Assembly: GCA_030704615.1 (NCBI GenBank)
Contig: CM060733.1
Span: forward strand, 56,048,001-56,112,000
Origin: Takakia lepidozioides
Taxonomy: Eukaryota > Streptophyta > Takakiopsida > Takakiales > Takakiaceae
Reading direction: 5' to 3'
Length of the DNA: 64,000 nucleotides
In this document: piece after piece, positions 29,140 through 40,700 of the stretch
Position numbering within the stretch: position 1 is the first letter of the stretch
Layout: every line of letters starts with the position of its first letter
Notes under the pieces: generated by a model
Databases searched by the model: none
Told to the model about the DNA's origin: nothing
What the model saw: the letters and a program-made list of their open reading frames with translations, nothing else
Program-made: the position numbers and the translations under genes

Positions 29140-29815
29140 CAGTGTTGGGCGGGTATATTGATTTCAATATACCCTCAGGGTCCGGGTTACCCCTTTCCAA
29201 AAAAGCAATGGACCCTCCGGGTCCAGGTTTCAAATTTGTGTGCACATACAATCCAGGTCGGGTCAGGGTAAAATAAGATCTGAATAATGAGCCGGGTTAG
29301 GGTATGTCCGGGTATTCATATAATATACCCTCAGGGTCAGGGTAGATGAAGGGTCGGGGCCTATTATTCCTATTATCTTCCTTAAACAAATAATGGAACA
29401 ACACAATAATAAGGAAAAAAACTTTAAAACTGTCCAATAGAAAATGGCAGAGCTAATTCATTTTCAACACTGTAAAAAAAACAAGTTTGGGAGTTGAATC
29501 CCCCGCGGATGCTTCAGGATTGTGGTCCAATAGAAAAAGGGAGCAAGCAATTCATTTTAGCATTTAGTGTGTGGTCCAATACAAAAAGATGCAATAGGTG
29601 GGTTGCCGTGGGCTACTATGGGCCCATGTGGATAAACCCGCATGTGGGATATACCCGGAGCCTGTGAGGCAGATAGAAACTGGGTAGGGTCCGGTCCGGG
29701 TAGGATGCAGTAAAATACCCGGCCGATACGGGCCCGGGTCAGGGTATATTATATACACGGACCCTGATATACCCCATGGGTATACCCGGTTATTTAGTAT
29801 ACTCGCCCAACACTG
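29140..29815. mobile_element. Nonautonomous hAT-type element (MITE), 676 bp
   Basis: Terminal inverted repeats cagtgttgggcgggtata (left) and its counterpart tatactcgcccaacactg (right) match at 17 of 18 positions. They are flanked by a perfect 8-bp target duplication, gtatttac, at 29132-29139 and 29816-29823. An 8-bp duplication and a CAGTGTTGGG-type end are typical of hAT transposons. The inside has many copies of gggt/accc phrases (ccgggta, ccctcagggtc) but no transposase. An active hAT source must act or have acted in trans. Confidence 0.88.
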
Positions 29816-29823
29816 GTATTTAC

Positions 29824-31639
29824 ATTCTAGCACAAGTGGCATCCATGAGAACCTTAGAGGAGCATGTATACAAAATACATAATCGAAATGGCTGGCGATA
29901 ATATGAGATTTTGAATGGGTGTTGGGCAAATGAACCTAAAACCTAGTAGACTTGCTGAGGCGAATAACCCAGAATTGACATTGCAAATTGGAGGCTCTCA
30001 ACATGGAGACTGGGCAGAAATTATGGCAAACACCACCAAAAAAATAAAAATTTAAACCACCATTCATAAGTACAAAACCGCACAACACTGGAAAGAAAAC
30101 CTATAGTCCGTAGCCTGACCCGACTTTATACATCCTCCTTTACATACTCTCTCATGGGTGGTGGAGCCTTCTACAAGGAGGCCCACACCGCCTCATCATC
30201 CCTCTACATAACTCTAGAAGGAGGGCCCACTACCTCACATATCCTACTTCTATGCTTTTTTTCTACAAATGGCCTCACATATCAACCATTCCAACACCCA
30301 CTGGCCTTCCCCCATTGGGCTGCTCCACTGCTCTCCGGTCCCTGATCCCCTTTTTATGACCTTCAATATTTAACCCCTGCGAGAATTTGGGACCCTTATT
30401 TATTTGTTTTGGATGTCTCCCACTTCATGTACCGACATGTTTATTGGGGGGCTTATTCAGCTTACTTTGTTGTCCCTATTAATTAATATACCTATGATTC
30501 GTGTTTATGCTTTTTTTGGGGGGCCCTTCGCCTACAGAGCCCACCAGTTATTAACTAGTAAATGGTAAATTAGTAAAAGCTCTAGTTTGTATGCCGTCTT
30601 AGGGCGGTGGGACCCTTCTAGAAGCCCCCTAGGAATCCTCACATAGTGGACCCTTCTAGAAGATTGCCTATGTCACGTGTGAGCCCTAGAAACGGCATGC
30701 CACACCTTCTTACCCAGTTTGCAGCCTGAACCCTCCCCAATTTAATAGTTGTGGACTTCATGCCTTCTTTTTTCTTACCCCTTTACATGATGTTTACTAA
30801 TTCAAGTCGTGGTGTAGCTTACTATATCACCCGCTTTTTAATTCCTGGACCACTCTCTAATCGTCACACCCCCCTTCAAACTTAGGCCCCTTATTGCAAC
30901 TCTTACTAACTTACATATGTTGCATGCAAGCACACAACTAATAAGAATAAGGCGAGGTTCACTTTTTTCTTCTTTTTTCTTTTTTTAAAGAAAAGGGGAG
31001 GAAGCCCCCGGGAACTTTATTCGCATTAGTTGATTCACACTTCACACCCGACCACACCGTCATAGTAAAATGATGACTTAATACAGGGCCTCTGTCCCCT
31101 GTTCTCTAAATAATAATAATAACTTACTATGAGCACGGATTATCAAAATGTGGTGATATAATATAATTTTAATCCACTCCCTATTATGAGCCTTATGGGG
31201 GATATTTAATAGCAAGGATCTTACGAATCAGCCAATCGCCAGGAAGGAAAAACTGCGGTTCGGAGAAAAAGCAAAATCAGGTTGGGTGATCTCCATTGGT
31301 TCCCTGTTATAATTTTTGGCCAGGTCGTCAAGCAGAAGAGACCGAGGTGATGCCAACCGGAGGTATAGCACAAATAAGAGCGAGTAAAGCCACCTAACCA
31401 GCCTCCATATCAAATTTCAGAGATTTCCGGACATCATTTGTGTACAGCTCCTTTGGACGGCCAGCCAAATTACGGGGCCATCTAGAAAGCTTAAAAGTCC
31501 TGGGCAGCCAAAAAGCTCTTAAAAATTACAAGTCTTCTAAATTTCAGCCCATCGGGATCTGGGGTTCAACCCCCCGTGGTTTCGTCTCTCTTCCAGTCTA
31601 ACAGTTATATAACATATAACCATCTATGGCAATTGTCAC
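29824..31639. other. Intergenic, no supported gene
   Basis: AT-rich and low-complexity in places, with no coding domain seen. Pieces such as cccttctagaag recur near 30610-30660. Confidence 0.35.
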
Positions 31640-32130
31640 ATGTTTTGTGACAGGTACAGACTCTGGAGGAAGGATGGTGTGAAAGCAACATAGTACCACT
31701 ACCTATCGGAGGCTTCTTGCATATATTCTGTGACGGAAACAGACCTTCCAAGACCTTAGAAGAAAGGCAGTTTGAAAGCAACACATTGCTACTACTACCT
31801 GTCGGAGGCTCTTTCGAATTCGGTGACGGAAACAAGCCTTCAAGGAAAGTCGGTGTGAAAGCAACACATCCCTACTACCTGTCGGAGGCTCTTACAATTC
31901 TCCGATGGAAATAGGCCTTCAAGGAAAGACGGTGTGAAAGCAACATATTAGTACCTAATACCTATCGGAGGCTCTTGCGAATTCTGTGACGGAATCTGAA
32001 ACGAGCCTTTGAGGTAGGGCGGTGCAAAAGCAACACATTACTACTACCTGCCAAAGGCTCACCTGTCGAAGGCTCTTGAATCTTCCGTAACGGAAACAAA
32101 ACTTCCGGGAAGGTTGATGGGAAAGCAACA
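31640..32130 (+). repeat. Tandem repeat array, units of roughly 75-90 bp, first block
   Basis: Each unit holds a version of tatcggaggctcttgcgaattc, tgtgacggaaac, agccttcaaggaaag and gtgtgaaagcaacacatt. About five to six diverged copies are present. The short frames seen here on both strands come from the repeat. Confidence 0.75.
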
Positions 32131-32317
32131 TTATCACGGGGTTGGTATCCTGTGAGCACGGCGTGAGCACAACCCACGGTCATAGGGGTTAAATGTTTTC
32201 AAACTGCGGTCGTAGGAATTACATGTTAATAGGCATGGTGCATATGAGTACCTTCATATTTATTGTCTTAGTGCGAAAATAACTTTTCTAGGGCTTAAAC
32301 TGCCAATACCCAGATTG

Positions 32318-32556
32318 AAAACCATGATTTTTGTATTTTCGGTTCGCATAACGTGAGAAAACCCCACACCTATAGGGTAACATGTTTATCCTATATAGGT
32401 GTTACTTGTTTCTTAAGTGATGCGGTGAGGGCCTCTGCGAGCAGTTAAAAAAAGTTTCGCAAAGTTTTTAGATTCGCTGGAGAATATTCGAAAGGCATCT
32501 AGGGAATCCTTGATATTCGCTTGTGCTCACGTGGGCATGCTCACACGCAACCCAAC
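32318..32556 (+). repeat. Direct repeat, right copy (pair with 27763-28030)
   Basis: It shares ggttcgcataacgtgag, tatagggtaacatgtttatc, gtttcgcaaagtttttag and ggagaatattcgaaaggcat with the left copy in the same order. It interrupts the tandem array whose blocks lie at 31640-32130 and 32585-32780, so it probably inserted into an existing array. Confidence 0.7.
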
Positions 32557-32584
32557 GTCCATTATCACCAGCCATCCAAGCAGG

Positions 32585-32780
32585 CTTCTCACATCTTCTT
32601 CCGTAACGGAAACAAAACTTCCGGGAAGGTCGATGGGAAAGCAACATTATCACCACCCGTCCGGCTTCTCACATCTTCTTCCGTAACGGAAGCAAAACTT
32701 CCGGGAAGGTCGAGGGGAAAGCAACATTATCAACACCCGTCCGAGCAGGCTTCTCACATCTTCTTCCGTAACGGAATGGA
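32585..32780 (+). repeat. Tandem repeat array, second block, with palindromic cores
   Basis: Three nearly identical copies of an 80-90-bp unit contain ttccgtaacggaa (perfect palindrome around the central base) and cttccgggaag, followed by gggaaagcaacattatca. It is the same family as 31640-32130 but less diverged, so more recently homogenised. Confidence 0.75.
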
Positions 32781-32921
32781 TGAAGGAAAGTGCATAGCGA
32801 CCTCACGTGCAACGACTTGGATGCTTCTTGCACATTCCACGAGTGCAAAGGGCATTGCCGTCCATCTTTTGAACTCTTCATGCACTGTCACATTCCCACA
32901 TCAATGATTTTTTTTTTGTCT

Positions 32922-32955
32922 CCGTTATTATTATTATTATTATTATTATTTATTT
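32922..32955 (+). repeat. (TTA)n microsatellite
   Basis: A run of att/tta triplets of about 30 bases, 0.5 kb upstream of the first J-protein gene. Confidence 0.9.
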
Positions 32956-33482
32956 AATTTTATGATTCATCAGAGTATATCCATCTAGGACGTTGCCCAA
33001 TCATGTAGAGACACCTGGATGCCTCCCCATTTGGCGAATGCGGATTCGGCGGAGTACAGCGGTCGGGTACTACGGACACGACAGTTCTGAAGGGGAGTAC
33101 AAGGAGGAGAACAGTTCTGCAGTAGAGCGGCGCCGAGATGGCAAGTGGCAGAGTGGGACTGGCGCTATCTGGTGACGTGGAATAGGAGACACGTGTCGAT
33201 GATTGACACGTAATTACATTGACGGTATACTCGGGAGAGCCAGGCATGGCCTACATAGGCAGCAGCTCCCCGTTCTTTCTCTACTGTGAAGTTCTCGCTC
33301 TCGACTCCATCTGACTTGATCTCGAAGTACTGTTCCTTTTAGTGTGGGAAAATCTGCGTCACTCTGCCCTTCTGTGTCTCAAGTAGTGAGGATTATTAGC
33401 TCGGAAGAAGGAGCTGCAGTCGAGATATCTTCTTGATATTATAGTTTGCAACTGTAGTGGAGTGTAGCTGGAAGGTTGTTGT

Positions 33483-34199
33483 ATGATGGCAGTTGTGGGA
33501 AGTATGTCGAGCACAGAGATTTTAGGTGCGACAATGGGTTCAGCAGTGGGTGCTGGGATGCGGTCTGTATCGGCTGATTCGTGTGTGCGACAACCTGCGA
33601 ATCGTGTTGCTTCAAGAGTAGCGATGGGCTATGAGCTGGGACATGGGTCTTGCATGAGCTGTGCAGCGGGCAAGAAGAGTTCGTGTTTTACCAGTGCGGC
33701 CTCTCAGTTCTGTGGAGGGATTGTATCTCTTCAAGACCCAACAGATAAATGGTGCCGGCCTTTGAGAGGAGTGCAAGCCTCCACCGCCACCCAAGAGAGA
33801 ATGTCAGAGGCTGCAATCTCCAGCAGCAGACCCCGTCGAACTCTGTATGATGTTTTGGGAGTAAGCAAAGGAGCGACAGCGCAGGAAATTAAGACGGCAT
33901 ATCGACAGCTGGTGAGGCGGGTTCATCCTGATGTGGCTGTTGCAGAGCATCGGCAGGAGTCTACAAAGTCGTTTCTTCAGGTTCAGAATGCCTACGCTAC
34001 TCTCTCAGATTCTCAAAAGAGGGCGGCATACGATCTGCAACTATCATTACAAGCTCACCAAGCTTCCGGGTATGGATACAGAGGTCCCCCTTCTACGGCC
34101 ACCACCAACTGGGGTTTTACATCGTGTACCCCTCCACAATCTAGCACATCTTCCTCCCAGTGGAAGGGTAGAAGGTGGGAGACGGATCAATGCTGGTGA
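33483..34199 (+). CDS. Plastid J-domain co-chaperone, DnaJ11-like (paralogue 1)
   Basis: Single-exon frame of 238 residues. Residues 1-100 are rich in Ser/Ala with few acidic residues, fitting a plastid transit peptide. The J-domain spans about 120-187: LYDVLGVSKGATAQEIK, the HPD tripeptide at 148-150 that stimulates Hsp70 ATPase, then YATLSDSQKRAAYDL. The C-terminus ends WKGRRWETDQCW, the tail I associate with the small chloroplast DnaJ11-type proteins. Two ATGs are adjacent at 33483 and 33486. It probably delivers clients to plastid Hsp70. The paralogue at 36098 lies 2 kb downstream on the same strand. Confidence 0.93.
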   Translation: MMAVVGSMSSTEILGATMGSAVGAGMRSVSADSCVRQPANRVASRVAMGYELGHGSCMSCAAGKKSSCFTSAASQFCGGIVSLQDPTDKWCRPLRGVQASTATQERMSEAAISSSRPRRTLYDVLGVSKGATAQEIKTAYRQLVRRVHPDVAVAEHRQESTKSFLQVQNAYATLSDSQKRAAYDLQLSLQAHQASGYGYRGPPSTATTNWGFTSCTPPQSSTSSSQWKGRRWETDQCW

Positions 34200-36097
34200 T
34201 GGGAGAGATAGGTTACGGAGCATTCGCTTTGCCCTCGTACAAGGAAAGGTGGAGTATTGTCCGCTAAAATGCTGCAATGACCTGTCCAGCTTATTTCTTC
34301 AGCTGCCGCATATCAGCAGCTGGAGTAGCGGGTCTATCATCTGTATATGATATTGCGAAGATGGACATTCGTCTAGAGTGTTGAGACTTTGTGGTATATA
34401 CATAGCAGGTTTTCAGCGAGTAATTATGATGCTGAACACCATTGAGCTATCATGCTGCAAGTAGGCCCCGATTCATCAAATTTGTGCAGGATCTGTGAAT
34501 TAGCTAGATACTAGACATGAGAGGCTGGCCTTCAAAAGGAAAGTGCTGCCCCGACTTCTGTACCATAGCTATACATGTACAAAATGTTTACCAGAGGTTT
34601 ACCATCAATGTACACAATGCTATCATCAATGTTCACCTAGAGACATACTCTATTTGCACGACCCCGCTGATAGCTGAACATTGTTGTGAATTAGTTTTCT
34701 CTTTTCTCTCGTTACGCATCTTGCAACATCACGTAAACAATTTGGTGCACAGAGAAATGCATGATACACTTGAATCTAAGCACAGAGAATGCCAAAGAAA
34801 GCAGGGAAGCAAGACAAACAGAAAAAAAAACCTTTTTTTTACTGTTTGGGGGATGGTCGCCATCTCTCCACAAGCCCAACCGTGCAGGGAGGTCTCCGCC
34901 AACACCACAACACTGCTACCTTAACCAAAGCAAAGTCTTGATGCCAAATGCCATCACAAGTTACCAATTACAACAAACTTTTGCCGAGCTTTACATTGCA
35001 CAGTAGCTGTTGCAGACTGGACAAAATCTATGGTATGCACACCACTTTAAACAGTAGGTAAAACAGAGGTGGACGTCAAAAGCAACAAATAGACATCTCA
35101 CCTCTTTACCAGCACAATCATTTAAATCATACTCCACCTAACCCCCTTATCGAGTGCTGGTCATAATCCCGGTCAAATCACAAGGACCACCTGCATGATC
35201 TAGCGACGACGGTTATGACCGACGACTCGCCTCGCTCGCAATGCCTTCCTTCGCTTACTTTGAAACTCAAATCTCCACCCTCAATTTGTGTATGTGTGTG
35301 CATATCTTGTGCTCAGATTTATGAGCTTGACCGAGCAGTTGGCTTGGATTGTCACTGCCAACCTCCCTGGGCGACACACATTGCAAATCGCGATCGATCA
35401 CACAGGAAGAACCGACATCGCAGTCGCCAACAACTTCGGGAACTGGCCCCACCTTCTGACGAAAAGGTTGACGCAGCTGCATTTCTTACTTTTAATTAAT
35501 TGTATTTATTGCCGTTTCTATTTACCAAAATGAATGTTAGTAAATGCCTGCTCTCAGTCGGATAAGAGGCGAATTGAAGCATACCACGTGCTCGGATCGG
35601 AGAGGACCAGCACTTCATCCAAAGATTGCAGCCCGGTTCATCCACCGCACGGGACGTTAAAATGGTCGTGACAGCTGTTCTGTTATCAGGGGTGTAAGCA
35701 TCGGCTAACCACAGGGTGACAGCTGGCCAACCTGGATACATGTACGACGATCTGGTATTCTGTATTTTTATATTTTTGTTTTTAGCGGCATTTTTAATGA
35801 CTGCACGACAAGTGGATAGCTTCGACATATGCTGGCGTGGGATACTTAAAGGACAGGTGTTGATGGATAAGGATCACCGGATAAGCTGGCCCGACTGACG
35901 TGTAATTCCGCCTGACGTGTAGTGCCGGCGGGGAGCCGATCGTGGGCATAAACTATTCCGCGCACCGTGTTGGTGTGGTGGCTGCGGTGGAAGTGACGGA
36001 GTGAGTGAGGAGAGCGAGGGAGGAGATCGAGAGATCAGTGGAGGGTTTGAGGGATCGAGGGTTTGGTGCAGAGATCTAGGGTTTTGGGTTTGGTTTG
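34200..36097. other. Spacer between the J-protein paralogues
   Basis: It holds the 3' UTR of paralogue 1 and the promoter/5' UTR of paralogue 2. No TATA box is obvious. The 5' leader of paralogue 2 (about 35980-36097) is rich in gag/gga. No further gene is supported. Confidence 0.35.
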
Positions 36098-36718
36098 ATG
36101 GATCGTGTTGGTTTTGGAGCAGCGAGGGGGTACGAGGGGCAGGTTTATGGGATGGGATGTGCAGCAGCAGACAGGAGGTTGAGCTTTGCAACTGCGGGAT
36201 CTAGGTTCTGTGGTCGGAGATTTCAAGCTGGTTGTTTTGGTTGGGGGAGAGATGGAAGGTGGCCCCCAAGAGATGGAAGGTGTTGGAGTGTGAGAGGAGT
36301 GGAGGCCTCGACGGCGACGCAGGAGAGAGTGGCGCAGGGTGTAGTGTCGTGTAGGGCTGGAAGAGCGGTTCGATCTCTGTATGATGTGTTGGGAGTGAGC
36401 AAGGGAGCGACGGCGCAGGAGATTAAGTTGGCTTACCGACAGATCGCGAGGCGCGTTCATCCTGATGTGGTGTTGGCGGAGCAGCGGCAGGATTCTACTA
36501 AGTCGTTTCTTCAAATTCAGAACGCCTATACCACTCTATCGGACCCGCAGAAGAGGGCTGCGTATGATTTGCAACTGTCGTTGCAAGCTTTTCAAACTTT
36601 TGGTTATGGGTTTGATGGTGTCGCTCCGTTGACTACCAACTGCGGTTTCACGGTGACACCAGAGCCCAGCTTTCCCCAATGGAAGGGTAGGAGGTGGGAG
36701 ACGGATCAATGCTGGTGA
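36098..36718 (+). CDS. Plastid J-domain co-chaperone, DnaJ11-like (paralogue 2)
   Basis: 206 residues, one exon. I use the ATG at 36098; a TTG just before it is not a credible start. The transit-like N-terminus is rich in Arg/Gly. The J-domain spans about 93-160 with HPD at 121-123, and the product ends WKGRRWETDQCW. Identity with paralogue 1 is very high through the J-domain (LYDVLGVSKGATAQEIK is unchanged) but low in the transit region, and the third-base pattern differs in many codons, so the duplication is not recent. Same orientation and one domain order point to tandem duplication. Confidence 0.93.
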   Translation: MDRVGFGAARGYEGQVYGMGCAAADRRLSFATAGSRFCGRRFQAGCFGWGRDGRWPPRDGRCWSVRGVEASTATQERVAQGVVSCRAGRAVRSLYDVLGVSKGATAQEIKLAYRQIARRVHPDVVLAEQRQDSTKSFLQIQNAYTTLSDPQKRAAYDLQLSLQAFQTFGYGFDGVAPLTTNCGFTVTPEPSFPQWKGRRWETDQCW

Positions 36719-39638
36719 TGGTGGCGTAGGGTGTGGGAGAATCATTTGTGCTAGTCAACTGGCTCCATACTGTGCTTATTGATGGAGCTTTGGGGATGTA
36801 GCGTGTGTACAGTAATTTTTTTGTGTATAATATGTGTAACACTGCCTAGAGATACATTCTTTGGGAGTTGAGCCTCTGTAGTACGCCTCAGATATGGAAC
36901 AGTCTTCTAGCTTGCGAGTTTGAGGCTCCATGAAAGGCTTGAATAGGGCTGGAAAGTGCTGTGGAATGTGCACTAGTTAGTTAGACATGAGAGGCCGACT
37001 CTGAATGGGGCATCTGTACCATTATTGGACACAATGTTCACTGTCAATGGAGACATGCTGCCTTGAAGATTATGGAACCTGTTGGTTATGTCATTGTTTT
37101 AGGAGCGTGATTCCCTCATGGAAGCTTTCTCTGACATTGGGTAATCTTGCTTATAATCCCGGAGGGTTGTGATTGGAGGATTGATCTCTTGAGAGAGATC
37201 ATGTACATGGAGAGGGGGAAAAAGGTGTGGCAGTAAGAGCGAGGGTTTCCTACAGTCAGATGAAGAATTTCATTTTTTCCACAGGAGGCCCACAGAAGTC
37301 AACTGGTGGAGGATGTTACTGGAGTAAGGTATGACATGGGATATAAAAAAGGCTTGGAAGGATAGAAAGTGTGGTATTATCTTCTCCCCTTTCTTTTTCG
37401 GTGTCCTATGAGCCTTTATGTTTGGTGCCTCGCTGCTCACATAAGAACGTCTGTGAACTGTGGTAGGGGGCAGCAACCACTGTAAGTATGCTGCGTGTGA
37501 GGTGGGTGTGCCCTTAGCCATTGTGTTCCCTTCTCCTTCGAATATTGTATCACATTAGCCTTGATATTTATCACTAAGGCTTCATGACACTTGTGGAATG
37601 CCCGAGCTCCCAGCAATTTCCACAGATGATTCAGGCTTTGAGTCTACTTTGTAGGTGAGTGATGGTGGTAGTAAGGTCCTCCCAGATAAGTGCAAGTCAA
37701 CAGCAATGCAATGTGTGATGCTGCGGGATTTTGCATGCACCTGTTGATCCTCTGTTGGATTCATGTGATGAACACCAGAACTGGAATGGAGGCCAGCTTC
37801 ACCATGCACTCATCACTTCCTTCCTCAGTGCCTGCTGGACTGATCCTGGTTTATGATGGATGGGATAAGTTGAACAACTCTGCCATCAACGTCCTTCCAG
37901 ATTTGAGAGAGATGGGGAAGCCAACCTCGCTATCCCTCTGTCGCAGAGGAGAAGAAGCACTTGTGTTGAGCTGTGACTGCCATACTCATAAGCAGGCAGG
38001 CTTAGCTGGAGCACAAAGTATTGTTTCATTGTTTCCTCATGTCACTGACGTAGAAGGAAGGTTGATTAGGAACTTAGAAAGGTGCCGGCCACAGAGAAAG
38101 AGTACATGGAATCTATAATTACTCTTGTTTCGACAATGCACAGAGACCCTGACTGTCAGTCACCTCAGCATGGGGTCTACTCCCCCATCAGCATCCTCAC
38201 AGAATCCAAGAGCTGGGAGAGGCCGATTTCACCGTCCTGCTGGTCTGCAGTAATAAGGAGAATTCCACCAGGAAAGCAAACCTGATTTCTCTGTGCGGTC
38301 TGAAAGCAGTGATACAGTATTGAGCACATACAAATTGCAGGTGAAAGGTGCGGTCTCAGTGCCTAAACCTGCAATTGCTGTCTTGGAGCAACCTCAAGCA
38401 TGAACGAGTTATTCTGCAATTTCATAGACTCTGTTCGATGGCATGTCTCACCCAAGCATGGCTGCAATTTGACAGGAGCGTCACAAGTGCATTTTTCATG
38501 AAACAAGCGTCCATTGACAATCTGGGAAAACTGTATAATGCTGCCCCACTCCTCTGAGCTATAGCTGGCCCACACCTCACATTAGCTTGGTATGACTCTG
38601 ACAGTTGGTGGTGGTTCTCATGTTTGAGGGCTGTTTGTTTCTATTCTACCATTTACATCAATATAAACATGTGAAGATTGCAAGTGCTACAGGGTGAACT
38701 TGTTCTCAGGATTGAATTGTATGCTAAGAACTGCTTATACTCGGCATTCAAAATCCAGTCGTTCGTGTGAGTAGTGTGGCAGCCAGCTTTTTCTTCCAGC
38801 CCTGCCTCTTGATTGCCTTCACTACTGCTGGCCATCAGCTTTCTAATATGGGGTCAGCCTTCTTTATACTTGTCTCAGACAGAAAATGCAGTGACTCCAT
38901 TGTTTCTAACTTCTGTTAGTGTGGCAGTCACCTCACATCAACATGAGGTCCAGTTTGAAGCATGGAACCTCTTGACTCACTCCCTGCCAGCAATCTGAGG
39001 AGGAGAAACATCGCTTGGTAAAGTGTGCCATTTCTGAACTTCGAAGCTAAGCAACCAATTGCTGATAGTAGGTGGGCCATTGGTCAACAGTAATCACTAT
39101 ACCCCTTGGGGGTGCTTTCTTATATCTGTGGATTAAGCCTATATCAGTGTTGTAGAGCAACATCGACTGCTACCACGAGAATTAGTTCAGACAGAAGTTT
39201 GAAATTGTAAGAAATATCGAACTGCCTGCAACATTTCTTGGCCAGAAAATTGTCCGGCCTGTGCATGAACAGAAAATTATGTTCTCCCAAGCAGTCAGTT
39301 TGATTGATCGGCCAACTATGCTGTTCTAGTGTTCTTCTGCGGAGGTATGGCCGCCCTTTTGTGATCCTGCAGTGTGATTACCAGGGAGTCCATGATGTCC
39401 CACCAAGTTTGTTTTGCTCAATCGCTGTCGTGTTTTCTCAAAAGTACGGTTTACTCTCCCCCTCGGCCCGCTCACCGGGTCTGGTCCTTTGACCAAAAAG
39501 TTCGGAAAAAAAAATAAGGTCTAATGAATGCAATCCCTCTCGATCTCTGAATAGCCAGTGAAGCACAGAGGTGCACACAACACTGGTCCAAGTTAAGCTT
39601 ATATCAGGTTTTTCGTGAACTGAACACGAGCATTCTTT
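36719..39638. other. Intergenic, no supported gene
   Basis: It contains the 3' UTR of J-protein paralogue 2 and, near 39600, the 3' UTR of the convergent phosphatase gene. The plus frame at 37690-38118 (142 codons, e.g. VYDGWDKLNNSAINVLPDLRE) is the longest but has no family I recognise; it might be a single exon. Confidence 0.3.
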
Positions 39639-40700
39639 TCACATGGGTGTCTGACACGGAATTTTTTGTCCCCGATGTCCTCTGATAAACCCATTGCGTT
39701 GTCGAGGACGGCGTTGCCCTGATTCTTGTTCATGCTTATCTCGTGTAGCAAGCTTCTTCATACCTGATAATAGATCGCTGGTCATATCTCTAGGCACAAT
39801 TCTGCTGTAGACCCACCAGACTGGGCTTGACATGGTGATCGCGGGCTCACCGATGGGATTATTCTTTACGTACTCCTGCACACTCGCTGCATCCCGCAAT
39901 CCCTCCAAGTATGTGCGCAAGGACACGCCTAAGAAATTATCATCAGCGTCAGTCGCAGTATATGTCCGCGGAAAAATGGCTGTGAACGGAGGATTTCGGA
40001 GAGCTTTATAGGGAGAGTCATCAACAAGGAGGGTGTTGGAAGGGTTGTAATCTCCAGGCTTCCACTCTGCCCACAACCTTGACAGCTCCTTCAGAAACAC
40101 AGGTTTGTGCCTGTTGTCTGGGTGCCTCATTCCTGTATCTGTGCAGTTCGTCTGGTGCCAGATGAACGCAAGTCGGTGTCTCATGTCGTTCAACACAATT
40201 TCCACAAGCTCTCTCACTTTTTGGTCCTTTGCTGAAGACCAAATGCCCACATGGAAGTTTAGGAGGCAGAAGTCCAAAAACTGGTCACAGAATGGTCTCT
40301 TGTAAACGTAAAGCCGGCCAAGCTTGCAACTAGCGATTGCACCAGGTCGCTGCTCCTTCGGACGGTACGTAGCCACCAAGAGCCCATTCATGTCCAACAC
40401 AAGTAACTTCGTGCGCATGGGTGCCACTGCCCTTCTCCAGACAGAGACAACTCTGCTCTCTGTTGAAGCAACCTGCAAACTAGAATCCGAAAGGTTGTCG
40501 CCGTTCTCCCTCTCACTCTGCGCGATCGAGGAAGTTCCATATTCCTCACCGCTCCATATGCAAGTGCGAGTGGCTGCTGCGGCCGAGCAGGACTTGCGGC
40601 GGCTTTCGACTTTCGGAATAAGCTCGCCTTGTGGATCATCGTCTTCTGCTTTCATCAGCGTCCCGACTTCCTGCTGCGCTATACACGCAGCGATCTCCAT
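39639..40700 (-). CDS. FCP1/SCP-type (NLI-interacting-factor-like) HAD phosphatase, DxN variant
   Basis: One exon, 353 residues from the ATG at 40700; an in-frame TGA lies upstream, so no earlier ATG exists without another exon. Residues 97-290 form an FCP1-homology HAD domain. Motif I is LLVLDMNGLLV, with the nucleophile Asp103 followed by Asn105 where classical members have Asp. Motif II is IWSSA (153-157), and motif III LLVDDSPYKA with Asp227-Asp228. The N-terminus is acidic and low-complexity; the C-terminus is basic (RRPRQRNGF, RGHRGQK), possibly nuclear. Plant families with LDLNGLL are known to me, so the Asn is probably ancestral and not damage. Weak or altered catalysis is possible because the second Asp normally serves as general acid/base. 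The substrate is unknown. Confidence 0.88.
   Translation of the reverse strand: MEIAACIAQQEVGTLMKAEDDDPQGELIPKVESRRKSCSAAAATRTCIWSGEEYGTSSIAQSERENGDNLSDSSLQVASTESRVVSVWRRAVAPMRTKLLVLDMNGLLVATYRPKEQRPGAIASCKLGRLYVYKRPFCDQFLDFCLLNFHVGIWSSAKDQKVRELVEIVLNDMRHRLAFIWHQTNCTDTGMRHPDNRHKPVFLKELSRLWAEWKPGDYNPSNTLLVDDSPYKALRNPPFTAIFPRTYTATDADDNFLGVSLRTYLEGLRDAASVQEYVKNNPIGEPAITMSSPVWWVYSRIVPRDMTSDLLSGMKKLATRDKHEQESGQRRPRQRNGFIRGHRGQKIPCQTPM

Noticed and set aside
37690-38118. 142-codon plus ORF
   Set aside because: No family recognised and no exon partners; kept only as a note in the intergenic entry.
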